Shown here piece by piece: positions 49,274 to 57,783 of a stretch of 64,000 nt of DNA; position 1 is the first letter of the stretch, and every line of letters starts with the position of its first letter. A program made the position numbers and the translations under genes. Below the pieces are notes generated by a model. It ran no database searches. It worked only from the letters and a program-made list of their open reading frames with translations, and was not told the DNA's origin. The stretch comes from an uncultured Clostridia bacterium. Lineage in GTDB: Bacteria > Bacillota > Clostridia > Christensenellales > Aristaeellaceae. The DNA is taken from NCBI GenBank assembly GCA_946407745.1, contig CAMJPQ010000001.1, positions 1 to 64,000 on the forward strand, written 5' to 3'.

Positions 49274-49885
49274 ATGATTGCCATAGTTGATTACGGGGTG
49301 GGCAACCTCTTTTCACTGCAAAGCTCGTTTGCGGCGATCGGCTCCTCCGGTGCCGTGGTAGCCCATACAGCAGATGCACTGGAAAAGGCGGATAAAATCG
49401 TGCTCCCCGGTGTTGGCGCCTTTGGTGACGCGTCCGCGAAACTGCGCGGCAGCGGGATGCTCGAGACGCTGCTTGAGCAGGTGAACAAGGAAAAGCCGCT
49501 GCTGGGCATCTGTCTGGGCATGCAGCTGCTGTTTGACCGCAGCTTTGAATATGGAGAGCATGAGGGGCTCGGCCTGATTCCGGGAGAGGTAAGGCCGCTT
49601 TCCGAAACAGTGCCGACCGGACTGAAGATACCGCATATGGGCTGGAATGCGCTTCGATTCACAAAACAGTCAAGCCTTTTTCGCTATATTGAGGATGGGG
49701 ATTTTGTCTACTTTGTGCATTCCTACCATGGCGCACTGTGTGGGGATCACACCATCGCCCTGACCGATTACGGAGCGCCGGTAACGGCGGCAGTGCAGAA
49801 GGACAATGTTTTCGGGTGCCAGTTCCACCCGGAGAAAAGCGGCAATACAGGCCTCAAGATATTGAAAGCGTTTGCAGAAATGTGA
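49274..49885 (+). CDS. hisH: imidazole glycerol phosphate synthase subunit HisH
   Basis: IVDYGVGNLFSLQSSF; LGICLGMQLLFD; FGCQFHPEKSG. Confidence 0.96.
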   Translation: MIAIVDYGVGNLFSLQSSFAAIGSSGAVVAHTADALEKADKIVLPGVGAFGDASAKLRGSGMLETLLEQVNKEKPLLGICLGMQLLFDRSFEYGEHEGLGLIPGEVRPLSETVPTGLKIPHMGWNALRFTKQSSLFRYIEDGDFVYFVHSYHGALCGDHTIALTDYGAPVTAAVQKDNVFGCQFHPEKSGNTGLKILKAFAEM

Positions 49886-49898
49886 AGGAGGCGCGGCG

Positions 49899-50618
49899 AT
49901 GCAGATCTATCCGGCCATTGACCTGTTTGAGGGCAAAGCAGTGCGCCTCCTCAAGGGTGACTACAACCGTATGACAGTGTACAGTGACCGCCCTGCGGAG
50001 GTGGCTGCGGATTTCGCTACGCAGGGTGCGGCCCGCATGCATATTGTGGACCTGGAGGGCGCTAAAAACGGGGAGACACCGAATTTTGAACTGATTTCCC
50101 GCCTGAAAAGGGAAAGTAGGCTTTTTGTAGAGGTTGGCGGAGGAATCCGGTCGCTGGATATCATTGCGAGGTATCTTGAGGGCGCGGGCGTTGACAGGGT
50201 CATTCTGGGTACGGCGGCAGCCACCCAGCCGGAAATGCTGGAGGAGGCGATTCACCGCTATGGCAACAGCATCGCCGTAGGAATCGACATCAGGAACGGC
50301 TTTCTGGCCATCCATGGATGGACAGAAGACACGCGCATTCCCGCTGCCGATTTTCTTGCACGCATGTCCGCGCTTGGTGTGAACACTGCGATTGTGACTG
50401 ACATCTCCCGAGACGGCGCGATGCGCGGGCCCAATACCGAGCTTTACTCCTCTGTTTCAGCTGCTTTTTCCGGAAACATCATCGCTTCTGGTGGAGTCTC
50501 CACGCTGGAGGATATCAAAGCGCTTACTGCGATGGGACTGCATGGAGCCATTGTCGGAAAAGCTTATTACACGGGCGCCTTCACTATCAGTCAGGCGCTG
50601 GAGGCGGCCAGATGTTGA
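49899..50618 (+). CDS. hisA: HisA isomerase
   Basis: MQIYPAIDLFEGKAVRLLKGDYN; EVGGGIRSLDII. Confidence 0.96.
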   Translation: MQIYPAIDLFEGKAVRLLKGDYNRMTVYSDRPAEVAADFATQGAARMHIVDLEGAKNGETPNFELISRLKRESRLFVEVGGGIRSLDIIARYLEGAGVDRVILGTAAATQPEMLEEAIHRYGNSIAVGIDIRNGFLAIHGWTEDTRIPAADFLARMSALGVNTAIVTDISRDGAMRGPNTELYSSVSAAFSGNIIASGGVSTLEDIKALTAMGLHGAIVGKAYYTGAFTISQALEAARC

Positions 50619-51397
50619 CAAAGCGAATTATCCCCTGCCTGGATGTAAAAGACGGGCGGGTTGTCAAAGGCGTGAATTTTGCAGGACTGCGGGATGTGTC
50701 CTCTCCTGTGGAGCTTGGCAGGTACTATTCCTCCTGCGGGGCTGATGAGCTGGTTTTCTACGACATTACCGCCTCTGCCGAGGGGCGCGGGCTTTTCACC
50801 GATATCCTCACGGAAATGGCAAGAAGCGTCTTCATTCCCCTGACTGTTGGCGGTGGAATCAACACGCTGGATGATTTTGAAAGAGTGCTGAACTGCGGCG
50901 CGGACAAGGTCAGCGTCAACAGCGGCGCATTGCGCAACCCTGCTTTGATTGCCGAGGCCGCAAAAAGATATGGCGACCAGTGTGTGGTGCTCTCCGCGGA
51001 TGTAAAACGAGTGGGAAGCGCATACCATGTGTTCGCCAAAGGAGGACGCGAGGACACAGGCAGGGACGCGCTGGAATGGATTCGCTTTGGGGTGGACAGC
51101 GGCGCGGGAGAAATCGTGCTGAATTCGATGGACACCGACGGCGTGAAGCAGGGATTTGACCTGACGATGCTGCAGATGGTCAGCGAGGCGGTCAACGTGC
51201 CTGTCATCGCGTCCGGCGGCGCGGGCAAAGCAGAGGATTTTGTGACGCTGTTCAAGACCCTGCCCAGGGTTGATGCAGGCCTTGCCGCTTCAATCTTTCA
51301 CTTTGGCGAGGTGCGGATCGCGGAGCTGAAACAGATGCTCTTTGCGAACGGGATACCTGTTCGACTGATCAATCAGCAGGAGGAAAGCGCATGCTGA
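50612..51397 (+). CDS. hisF: imidazole glycerol phosphate synthase subunit HisF
   Basis: LTKRIIPCLDVKDGRVVKGVNFAGLRD; TVGGGINTLDDF; IASGGAGKAEDF. Confidence 0.97.
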   Translation: MLTKRIIPCLDVKDGRVVKGVNFAGLRDVSSPVELGRYYSSCGADELVFYDITASAEGRGLFTDILTEMARSVFIPLTVGGGINTLDDFERVLNCGADKVSVNSGALRNPALIAEAAKRYGDQCVVLSADVKRVGSAYHVFAKGGREDTGRDALEWIRFGVDSGAGEIVLNSMDTDGVKQGFDLTMLQMVSEAVNVPVIASGGAGKAEDFVTLFKTLPRVDAGLAASIFHFGEVRIAELKQMLFANGIPVRLINQQEESAC

Positions 51398-52038
51398 ACA
51401 TAGATGAACTGAAATTCGATGAACGTGGACTGATACCCGCGGTGGTGCAGGATGTGCATAGCAGAAAGGTGCTGACTGTGGCTTATATGAACCGCGAGAG
51501 CCTCCGGATTACCATGGAGAAGGGACTGACCTGCTTCTATAGCCGTTCCCGTCAGCAATTGTGGCTGAAGGGTGAGACCAGCGGCAACTATCAGCATGTG
51601 GTATCAGTTACCGCAGACTGCGATCGCGATGCGCTGGTGGTGCTGGTGGACAAGGAGGGACCAGCCTGTCATCTGGGCACAGATTCCTGCTTTAATGACC
51701 TGGTTTATCAATCCGATACACTCAGCGATTTTACGCTGGAAGGGCTGTATGATCTGCTCAAAGGCCGAAAGGAGCAGCTTCCGGAGGGCAGCTATACCAC
51801 CTATCTTTTCCAGAAAGGTCTGGACAAGATACTGAAAAAGGTGGGAGAAGAGTGCACGGAGGTCATTATCGCCGGAAAGGCCGAAGACCGCAGGGAAACA
51901 ATCTATGAGATCGCAGACCTTTGCTACCATGTGATGGTGCTGATGGTGCAGCAGGGCCTGTCGGTTGAGGACATCAAAAAAGAACTGGCTTCCCGGCACG
52001 TGATCGACCATAAGGTAAAACAGGAGAAAATGACTTGA
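51391..52038 (+). CDS. hisIE: bifunctional phosphoribosyl-AMP cyclohydrolase/phosphoribosyl-ATP pyrophosphatase
   Basis: FDERGLIPAVVQDVHSRKVLTVAYMNRESL; YSRSRQQLWLKGETSGN; KILKKVGEECTEVIIAGK. Confidence 0.97.
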   Translation: MLNIDELKFDERGLIPAVVQDVHSRKVLTVAYMNRESLRITMEKGLTCFYSRSRQQLWLKGETSGNYQHVVSVTADCDRDALVVLVDKEGPACHLGTDSCFNDLVYQSDTLSDFTLEGLYDLLKGRKEQLPEGSYTTYLFQKGLDKILKKVGEECTEVIIAGKAEDRRETIYEIADLCYHVMVLMVQQGLSVEDIKKELASRHVIDHKVKQEKMT

Positions 52039-52829
52039 AAGCGGACTTTCATGTTCACACCACCTATTCGGACGGAGCGCAAGCCCCGGAGGAAATGATC
52101 CAGACTGCGCTGAACATGGGAATAACGCACCTGGGCTTTTCCGACCACAGTTTCACATGGTATGACACAAGCTGCTGCATACCTGAGTCGGTTATACCTG
52201 CATATCGGGCTGAAATAGAACGCCTGAAGGTGAAATACAGCGGTCGGATCAAAGTATACTGCGGACTGGAGCAGGATATTGACAGCCCCCTGCCGCAGGC
52301 AGAGTTTGATTACCTGATCGGCTCTGTGCACAGCCTCTGTGCGCAGGGTAGATGGTTCCCGGTTGACTGGAAAAGGGAGCATATCGAGAGCCTCTGCGAA
52401 CTGATGGGCGGGGATATATACCGAGTTGCAGAAGCGTATTATGACAGAGTCAGGCAGGTTGCAGAGCAGACGCACTGCGACCTGATCGGTCACTTTGATC
52501 TGATCGCAAAGCTGAACGACCGCTGCCACTTCTTTGATGAGGGCCACCCACGGTACGTCTCTGCCTGGCAGAGAGCGGCGGATGAGCTGCTCAAAGCAGA
52601 CATACCGTTTGAAATCAATACAGGCGCCATGGCCCGAGGCTACAGGTCACAGCCGTATCCTTCCGGAGAGATTATCGCGTATCTTGCGCGGCAAGGCGCG
52701 CGGTTTGTCCTCTCCAGCGACTGCCACGACAAAAAGAATCTTCTGTGGTCATTTGAAAAGGTGAAACCTTGGGCGGAGGAACTCGGTGGCTGGGTAATTG
52801 ACTGGCAGCCGCAGCATACGGAAAGGTAA
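52035..52829 (+). CDS. hisK: PHP-domain histidinol-phosphatase
   Basis: MKADFHVHTTYSDGAQAPEEMIQTAL; GLEQDI; IGSVHSL; last gene of his cluster with 4-nt overlap. Confidence 0.88.
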   Translation: MKADFHVHTTYSDGAQAPEEMIQTALNMGITHLGFSDHSFTWYDTSCCIPESVIPAYRAEIERLKVKYSGRIKVYCGLEQDIDSPLPQAEFDYLIGSVHSLCAQGRWFPVDWKREHIESLCELMGGDIYRVAEAYYDRVRQVAEQTHCDLIGHFDLIAKLNDRCHFFDEGHPRYVSAWQRAADELLKADIPFEINTGAMARGYRSQPYPSGEIIAYLARQGARFVLSSDCHDKKNLLWSFEKVKPWAEELGGWVIDWQPQHTER

Positions 52830-52890
52830 CCTCCTGGACGGCGTGCGGCACACCGCAGACTGGTCTCGGGCAAAGCTCGGAAAAATGTAC

Positions 52891-52919
52891 TTGACATTTT
52901 TCAGCGAAACACGTATAAT
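52891..52919 (+). promoter_or_regulatory. consensus sigma-A promoter of tRNA-Ser
   Basis: TTGACA-17 bp-TATAAT, 30 nt upstream of tRNA. Confidence 0.85.
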
Positions 52920-52948
52920 CTCATCGTTGCGTTTGACCAGCGCGATGT

Positions 52949-53035
52949 GCAGAGTTGGCTGAGTGGTCGAAGGCGCACGACTGGAAATCGTGTGACGGCT
53001 GAAACCGTCCTTGGGTTCGAATCCCAAACTCTGCG
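52949..53035 (+). tRNA. tRNA-Ser(GGA)
   Basis: GCAGAGT/ACTCTGC acceptor; CACGACTGGAAATCGTG anticodon arm (GGA); long variable arm GACGGCTGAAACCGTC; GGGTTCGAATCCC T arm. Confidence 0.95.
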
Positions 53036-53069
53036 CTTCATGCGCAGCCGGGCTATGGTCACCGGTATG

Positions 53070-53105
53070 CAAAAAGCTCCGCTTTGAAGGCGGAGCTTTT
53101 TGCAT
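53070..53105. terminator. bidirectional terminator between tRNA-Ser and convergent oxidoreductase gene
   Basis: AAAAAGCTCCGCtttgaaGGCGGAGCTTTTT. Confidence 0.85.
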
Positions 53106-53115
53106 CAGCTGCAGC

Positions 53116-54426
53116 TCAATTTGTGATGATCTGTTCCGCCTGCGCTGAGGCGTTGATTGTCTCTACAACTGGCGCATCTGGATAGTCTGTCATGCTGGGC
53201 AAAGGCAAAGTCTGCATATAACTGTGCATTGCTTCGGCGACCCGCTTGCTGTTGGCCACAGCCTCCACGACAGTGCGGGCGCCGCTGGCGGCATCCCCTG
53301 CCGCGAAAACACCGGGACGGCTTGTGTGCCCATCCTCGTCAACGGTCAGCAGCCCGGTTTTGCTGGTGTCAATGTCCTTTGTCGTCGCGATCAGGTTGCT
53401 CTCCGCTCCCTGACTGACGGCAATAATGACGCCGGTGCACGGATAGAGCTTTTCAGTGCCGGGCACCGGCATGATGCGCCCGTCTGCAGCAGTCATGCTG
53501 TCCGCGAGGATCACGCCGTCTTCCCTGATCTCCATGGTGCACTTGTTATAGATAAAATCGACGCCCTCCAGCTTTGCGTAGCTGCTCTCGTACTGACTTG
53601 CCGTCAGGGTGTCAGTGAGATTGACACAGCTGACATACCTTGCCCCCTGGCGAACGGCAGTTCGTGCGCAGTCCATCGCGCTGTTGCCTGTACCGATGAC
53701 AATGATCCTTTCACCGAGGCGGAAGGCTTCAGGACTTGCAAGATAATTGATGGCATAGGTCACATGGCCGAGGCTTTCTCCGCGAACATTCAGGCGCCGC
53801 GGCCGCCAAAGGCCCGCACCGACAAATATACTCTGATATCCGTCGCGAAACAGGTCATCGATGGTAATCGCGCTTCCGATATATGTGTTCGGGCGGAAAC
53901 GTATGCCCTTGAGTTCCAGGTGGCGGTAAGCCAGATCATCCAGCACAGATGCCGGAAGGCGGAAGTCCGGTATGCCGTAGCGAAGAACGCCGCCGATTTT
54001 GTCCCTGCTGTCGAAAATGGTCATCTGATAACCGTAGCGCGCCAGAATGATCGCAACGGTCAGTCCAGCCGGACCGGCGCCGATCACGGCGGCTCTGCGG
54101 CCGTTTGAGGGGGCAGGCCCTTTCACCATCTGGTTGGCGTATGTGGTGGAAATATAGCTTTCAATCACGGAAAAATGGACAGGCGCATCCTTGATGCCCC
54201 TCACACAGTGCCCCTCACACTGCTTTTCGTGATTGCAGACAAGTGCACATACGGTGGTCAAAGGATTGTTCTCAAAAAGCATCCATCCGGCCTCGTTGAG
54301 CTTTTCCTCTTTGAGCAGACGGATCACCTCAGGTATGTTCGTGTGTATGGGGCAGCCTTCGCGGCACCGGGGTTTCTTACACTGAAGACAGCGATTGGCT
54401 TCTTCCATAACATGCAGCGCCATCAC
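53116..54426 (-). CDS. NAD(P)-dependent oxidoreductase, glutamate synthase small-subunit (GltD-like) family
   Basis: CLQCKKPRCREGCPIHTNIPE; AAVIGAGPAGLTVAIILARYG; GVLRYGIPDFRLP; GVFAAGDAASGARTVVEAV. Confidence 0.92.
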   Translation of the reverse strand: MMALHVMEEANRCLQCKKPRCREGCPIHTNIPEVIRLLKEEKLNEAGWMLFENNPLTTVCALVCNHEKQCEGHCVRGIKDAPVHFSVIESYISTTYANQMVKGPAPSNGRRAAVIGAGPAGLTVAIILARYGYQMTIFDSRDKIGGVLRYGIPDFRLPASVLDDLAYRHLELKGIRFRPNTYIGSAITIDDLFRDGYQSIFVGAGLWRPRRLNVRGESLGHVTYAINYLASPEAFRLGERIIVIGTGNSAMDCARTAVRQGARYVSCVNLTDTLTASQYESSYAKLEGVDFIYNKCTMEIREDGVILADSMTAADGRIMPVPGTEKLYPCTGVIIAVSQGAESNLIATTKDIDTSKTGLLTVDEDGHTSRPGVFAAGDAASGARTVVEAVANSKRVAEAMHSYMQTLPLPSMTDYPDAPVVETINASAQAEQIITN

Positions 54427-54501
54427 AGACCTCCTGTTTGGACAGATTATATTTCTTTGTTTATTATTCTCCGTGACAGGCCTTTTTCCTGCCGGGGAAA
54501 T

Positions 54502-54529
54502 TTGACAATCCTGTCCAAGCTGGTATAAT
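54502..54529 (+). promoter_or_regulatory. sigma-A-like promoter
   Basis: TTGACA-16 bp-TATAAT. Confidence 0.75.
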
Positions 54530-54556
54530 ACCCTTGCGCGTGAGCGCAGGAGGTTG

Positions 54557-55150
54557 ATGATGCCGAAAATGTCCTCTGCTGCAAGGCGGTGGAGTCAGGT
54601 GGCCTTCACCATACTGATCTCGCTGGTGCTTGCGGTATCTTTCTACACTGCTGTGGTGGTAGGGCAGCCTACGGAAAGTGAAGATTCCGCTGCCACAAAG
54701 GCAGCCTGGCGAACTGATGAAACGGGAAACCGGCCATCTGGCAGTGAGGCCGAGGCCTTCCCCACACTGCGCTGCGCGGAGAATAATGGATGGAAGCTTT
54801 CAGATGAGAGCTGGAGCACTCAACGCACGGACAACGGGACGGTGCGGATCCTGAAATGCACATGGCAGACGTTACGTCAGACGGAACTGACCACGGTCAG
54901 CGTTTTTCCGGCGGAAGCGCGGGAAGCGCTGCTGAGGCAGGACGACCTGCTGCTGGGTGAAGGCCCGGCTGTGGCCGGCTGCAAAACGCTGCGCTTTGGA
55001 AACGGACAGAGCGAGTGCCTTGTGTTCACTAAAGGTGAAAACGCTTATGCGGTTTATACGGACGATCTGGAAGGAATCACTGACGAGCTGAAATGGCTGC
55101 AGCTGTCAGAAGTATCGACCGCCAGCCCTATGGCAGGAGGAAATGAATGA
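54557..55150 (+). CDS. hypothetical membrane-anchored/secreted protein
   Basis: N-terminal TM helix (VAFTILISLVLAVSFYTAVVV); RBS caggagg; promoter upstream. Confidence 0.65.
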   Translation: MMPKMSSAARRWSQVAFTILISLVLAVSFYTAVVVGQPTESEDSAATKAAWRTDETGNRPSGSEAEAFPTLRCAENNGWKLSDESWSTQRTDNGTVRILKCTWQTLRQTELTTVSVFPAEAREALLRQDDLLLGEGPAVAGCKTLRFGNGQSECLVFTKGENAYAVYTDDLEGITDELKWLQLSEVSTASPMAGGNE

Positions 55151-55371
55151 AGCACGAAAAGATACTGCGAATCAATGAATTGGCAAAAAAGCAGAAAACC
55201 GAAGGCCTGACGGAAGAAGAAAAAACGGAGCAGGCCGCGCTGAGAAGAGAGTATCTGGATGACTTCAGGAAAGGTGTTGAGGCCATGCTGGACGGCGTGG
55301 TGCTGAAAAGGCCGGACGGCACACTGGAGCCTCTCAAGAAAAAACCTGTGGACCCCAAAGCACTGAACTGA
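55147..55371 (+). CDS. DUF896 (YnzC-like) protein
   Basis: ILRINELAKKQKTEGLTEEEKTEQAALRREYLDDFRKG. Confidence 0.92.
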   Translation: MKHEKILRINELAKKQKTEGLTEEEKTEQAALRREYLDDFRKGVEAMLDGVVLKRPDGTLEPLKKKPVDPKALN

Positions 55372-55384
55372 CGGAGGTAAGCAA

Positions 55385-55711
55385 ATGAATAACTGGTCTG
55401 AAGACGCCAACCAGCCCCTGGACCTGGTAGAACTGACGGATGAGAACGGTAACACCATTATGATGCAGGTTCTTGACTATTTCTTCTACAACGGAGAAGA
55501 GTACGTCATCCTGGCGGCAAACGTCGATGAGAACGGAGAGCTGGATGACGAAAAGAACGAAGTGGAATGTGTAGTGATGAAGGTCAACCCGGTGGAAGAT
55601 GCGGATACGGGAGAGGAACTTGAGGAGTTTGTACCGATCGAGGATGAAGCGCTTGAAGAAAAGCTGATTGAAATTGCTACAACTCATCTGCGAAACGACG
55701 AAGAAGCCTGA
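55385..55711 (+). CDS. DUF1292 protein
   Basis: VELTDENGNTIMMQVLDYFFYNGEEYVIL...CVVMKV. Confidence 0.88.
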   Translation: MNNWSEDANQPLDLVELTDENGNTIMMQVLDYFFYNGEEYVILAANVDENGELDDEKNEVECVVMKVNPVEDADTGEELEEFVPIEDEALEEKLIEIATTHLRNDEEA

Positions 55712-55732
55712 CCGGGCTAAGCGCATACATCA

Positions 55733-55766
55733 ATCCTCCCTCTGGCATCAGAGAGAGGATTTTGTT
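55733..55766 (+). terminator. intrinsic terminator
   Basis: ATCCTCcCTCTG-GCAT-CAGAGaGAGGAT then TTTG. Confidence 0.65.
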
Positions 55767-55784
55767 ACAAATCGTTCCCGATGC

Positions 55785-55813
55785 TTGCATATTCCTTGGG
55801 AATCTACTACAAT
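55785..55813 (+). promoter_or_regulatory. sigma-A-like promoter
   Basis: TTGCAT-17 bp-TACAAT; supports ATG 55847 rather than the track start at 55781. Confidence 0.6.
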
Positions 55814-55846
55814 TACAATGTTTATTTATACATGCGAGGTGCTCGA

Positions 55847-57727
55847 ATGAAACGGCTCGTTGCACTATTGTGCTGTTTAGCGATACTGATGTCCGTGATC
55901 TCTGCTGCTTCTGAAGGCGAGATGATTCTGCTGGATGAGCTCGACGAAGAGGGTCGCGAGAAAACGGCTGAAGAAATGGCCGAAGATGACACGGAAGAAC
56001 TGGACCTGGAGTGGGAAGAAGAAGAGGAAGCGCCGCGATACACGATGACGCCCTCTCCTGAACCGACAGAGACACCGATTCCGGGACAGACACCGCAGCC
56101 CACCGCGACACCTGTGCCAACGCCGTCACCTGAGCCGGAAGACCCGAATTCGCTGAAAATCGGCATGAGCAGCGAGACCGTGCGCACGCTGCAGACAAAC
56201 CTGTACAGACTGGGGTACTACAGCGGGGATCTCTCCGGGCGCTACGGTGAGAAGACGGCAGATGCGGTGAAGGCCTTCCAGGCGGACCAGGGACTGCGGG
56301 AAACCGGCAACGCGTCTCCGGCACTGCAGCAACGCATTGCTCAGACACAGTACCGTGCGCTTACCTACGGGCGAAGCGGCTATGATGTGAAAAGGGTACA
56401 GACGCGTTTGGCCTACCTTGGCTTCTACGGCGGCCGAATCAGCGGAAACTATCTTGACGCAACGGTGGAGGCCATGAAGGAATTCCAGGAAAAAATGGGC
56501 GAGGCCGTCACCGGGACCGCTTCATCAGAGCTGCTTTCAATACTGTTCAGTGACAAGGCTCGCTTTGCCGCCGATTCTGCGCTGCAGCAAAAGTCTTCAG
56601 CCAAGCAGGCTGCTGTAGTGGCAGAGACTGTCAATCCAAACGCGATGCCCACCGTGAAATACACAAAGCGCCTTGCGAAGGGCAGCAGCGGTGCCAAGGT
56701 GCGGCAGCTTCAGGAACGACTGACAGAGCTTGGCTACTATGAGAACTCCATATCAGGCAGCTTCCAGGGAAACACCCGCAATGCGGTCAAGGCATTCCAG
56801 GAACAGAACGGGCTGAATGCGGACGGTGTCGTCGGAGAGGAAACGTGGAATGCCATTTTCAACAGCGCGAATGTCGTGCTGCCCGGTGAACCTCCGCGCA
56901 CAACCGCCACACCGGAACCGGCGCCCTACCATTTGGTTGTTGATGTGGTCAATCAGGCTGTCACGGTTTATGCGCGTGACGAGGAAGGCAATTATACTGT
57001 CCGCATCAAGGACATGATCTGTTCTACCGGGACAAAAGCAAATCCCTCCCCCATCGGTGATTTCACTTTGAACGGGAGGCATACGCTCTGGTGCCTGTTC
57101 CCTAAGTGGAACGATTATGCGCGCTACTGGACGCAGATCACGCCATCCATCGCGTTCCATTCCGTGCTGTACAACACGGCCAGCACAAAGGATCTGCGTG
57201 TCGCAAGCTACAACAAGCTGGGCAGACGCGCATCTCATGGCTGCGTTCGCTTGCTGGTCAGCGACGCCAAATGGGTGTATGACAACGTGCACAAGGGTAC
57301 GGTGGTAACAATCACCGACAAGTTGCCGGCGGACCCTGAACTGCGGGCTGCAGTCAAGACGGTCAAGCTGAATACGAAGACAATGCTGCCGGTGGAAACG
57401 CCTCAGCCCACCATGGAACCTGCATATATATCCGGCGCGCAGCCGCCACTTCCGCTGACACAGCTGGGCAAGGGGATGTCTTCCACGGCTGTATACTGGC
57501 TTCAGAGGAAGCTTACGGAGCTTGGATATTACAGCGGAAAGTGCTCCGGCACCTACCTGGAGGGGACGGTGGCTGCTGTGAAAGCTTATCAGATGGCGCA
57601 CGGCTTGTCAGGCAGCGGCACAGCCAATGTGGCGACGCTTGAGCATTTGTACAAAAAGGAGCTGGCGGCGCCGGCCACCTTTGCTCCCGCACTGACACCC
57701 GCCCCGGATGTTATCCCCACACCCTGA
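55847..57727 (+). CDS. L,D-transpeptidase (YkuD) with multiple peptidoglycan-binding repeats
   Basis: Signal peptide; acidic and Pro/Thr linker; repeats VRTLQTNLYRLGYYSGDLSG, VKRVQTRLAYLGFYGGRISG, VRQLQERLTELGYYENSISG, VYWLQRKLTELGYYSGKCSG; YkuD motif SHGCVRL. Confidence 0.93.
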   Translation: MKRLVALLCCLAILMSVISAASEGEMILLDELDEEGREKTAEEMAEDDTEELDLEWEEEEEAPRYTMTPSPEPTETPIPGQTPQPTATPVPTPSPEPEDPNSLKIGMSSETVRTLQTNLYRLGYYSGDLSGRYGEKTADAVKAFQADQGLRETGNASPALQQRIAQTQYRALTYGRSGYDVKRVQTRLAYLGFYGGRISGNYLDATVEAMKEFQEKMGEAVTGTASSELLSILFSDKARFAADSALQQKSSAKQAAVVAETVNPNAMPTVKYTKRLAKGSSGAKVRQLQERLTELGYYENSISGSFQGNTRNAVKAFQEQNGLNADGVVGEETWNAIFNSANVVLPGEPPRTTATPEPAPYHLVVDVVNQAVTVYARDEEGNYTVRIKDMICSTGTKANPSPIGDFTLNGRHTLWCLFPKWNDYARYWTQITPSIAFHSVLYNTASTKDLRVASYNKLGRRASHGCVRLLVSDAKWVYDNVHKGTVVTITDKLPADPELRAAVKTVKLNTKTMLPVETPQPTMEPAYISGAQPPLPLTQLGKGMSSTAVYWLQRKLTELGYYSGKCSGTYLEGTVAAVKAYQMAHGLSGSGTANVATLEHLYKKELAAPATFAPALTPAPDVIPTP

Positions 57728-57783
57728 CGGGGTGACGAATGAAACAACTGTTCCGGTTACTCTTGTGATCTGGAGGTGCTGCC

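Noticed and set aside
56100-57700. Repeated LGYY-type DNA/protein motifs considered as a tandem repeat element
   Set aside because: Explained by multiple peptidoglycan-binding domains within one L,D-transpeptidase gene
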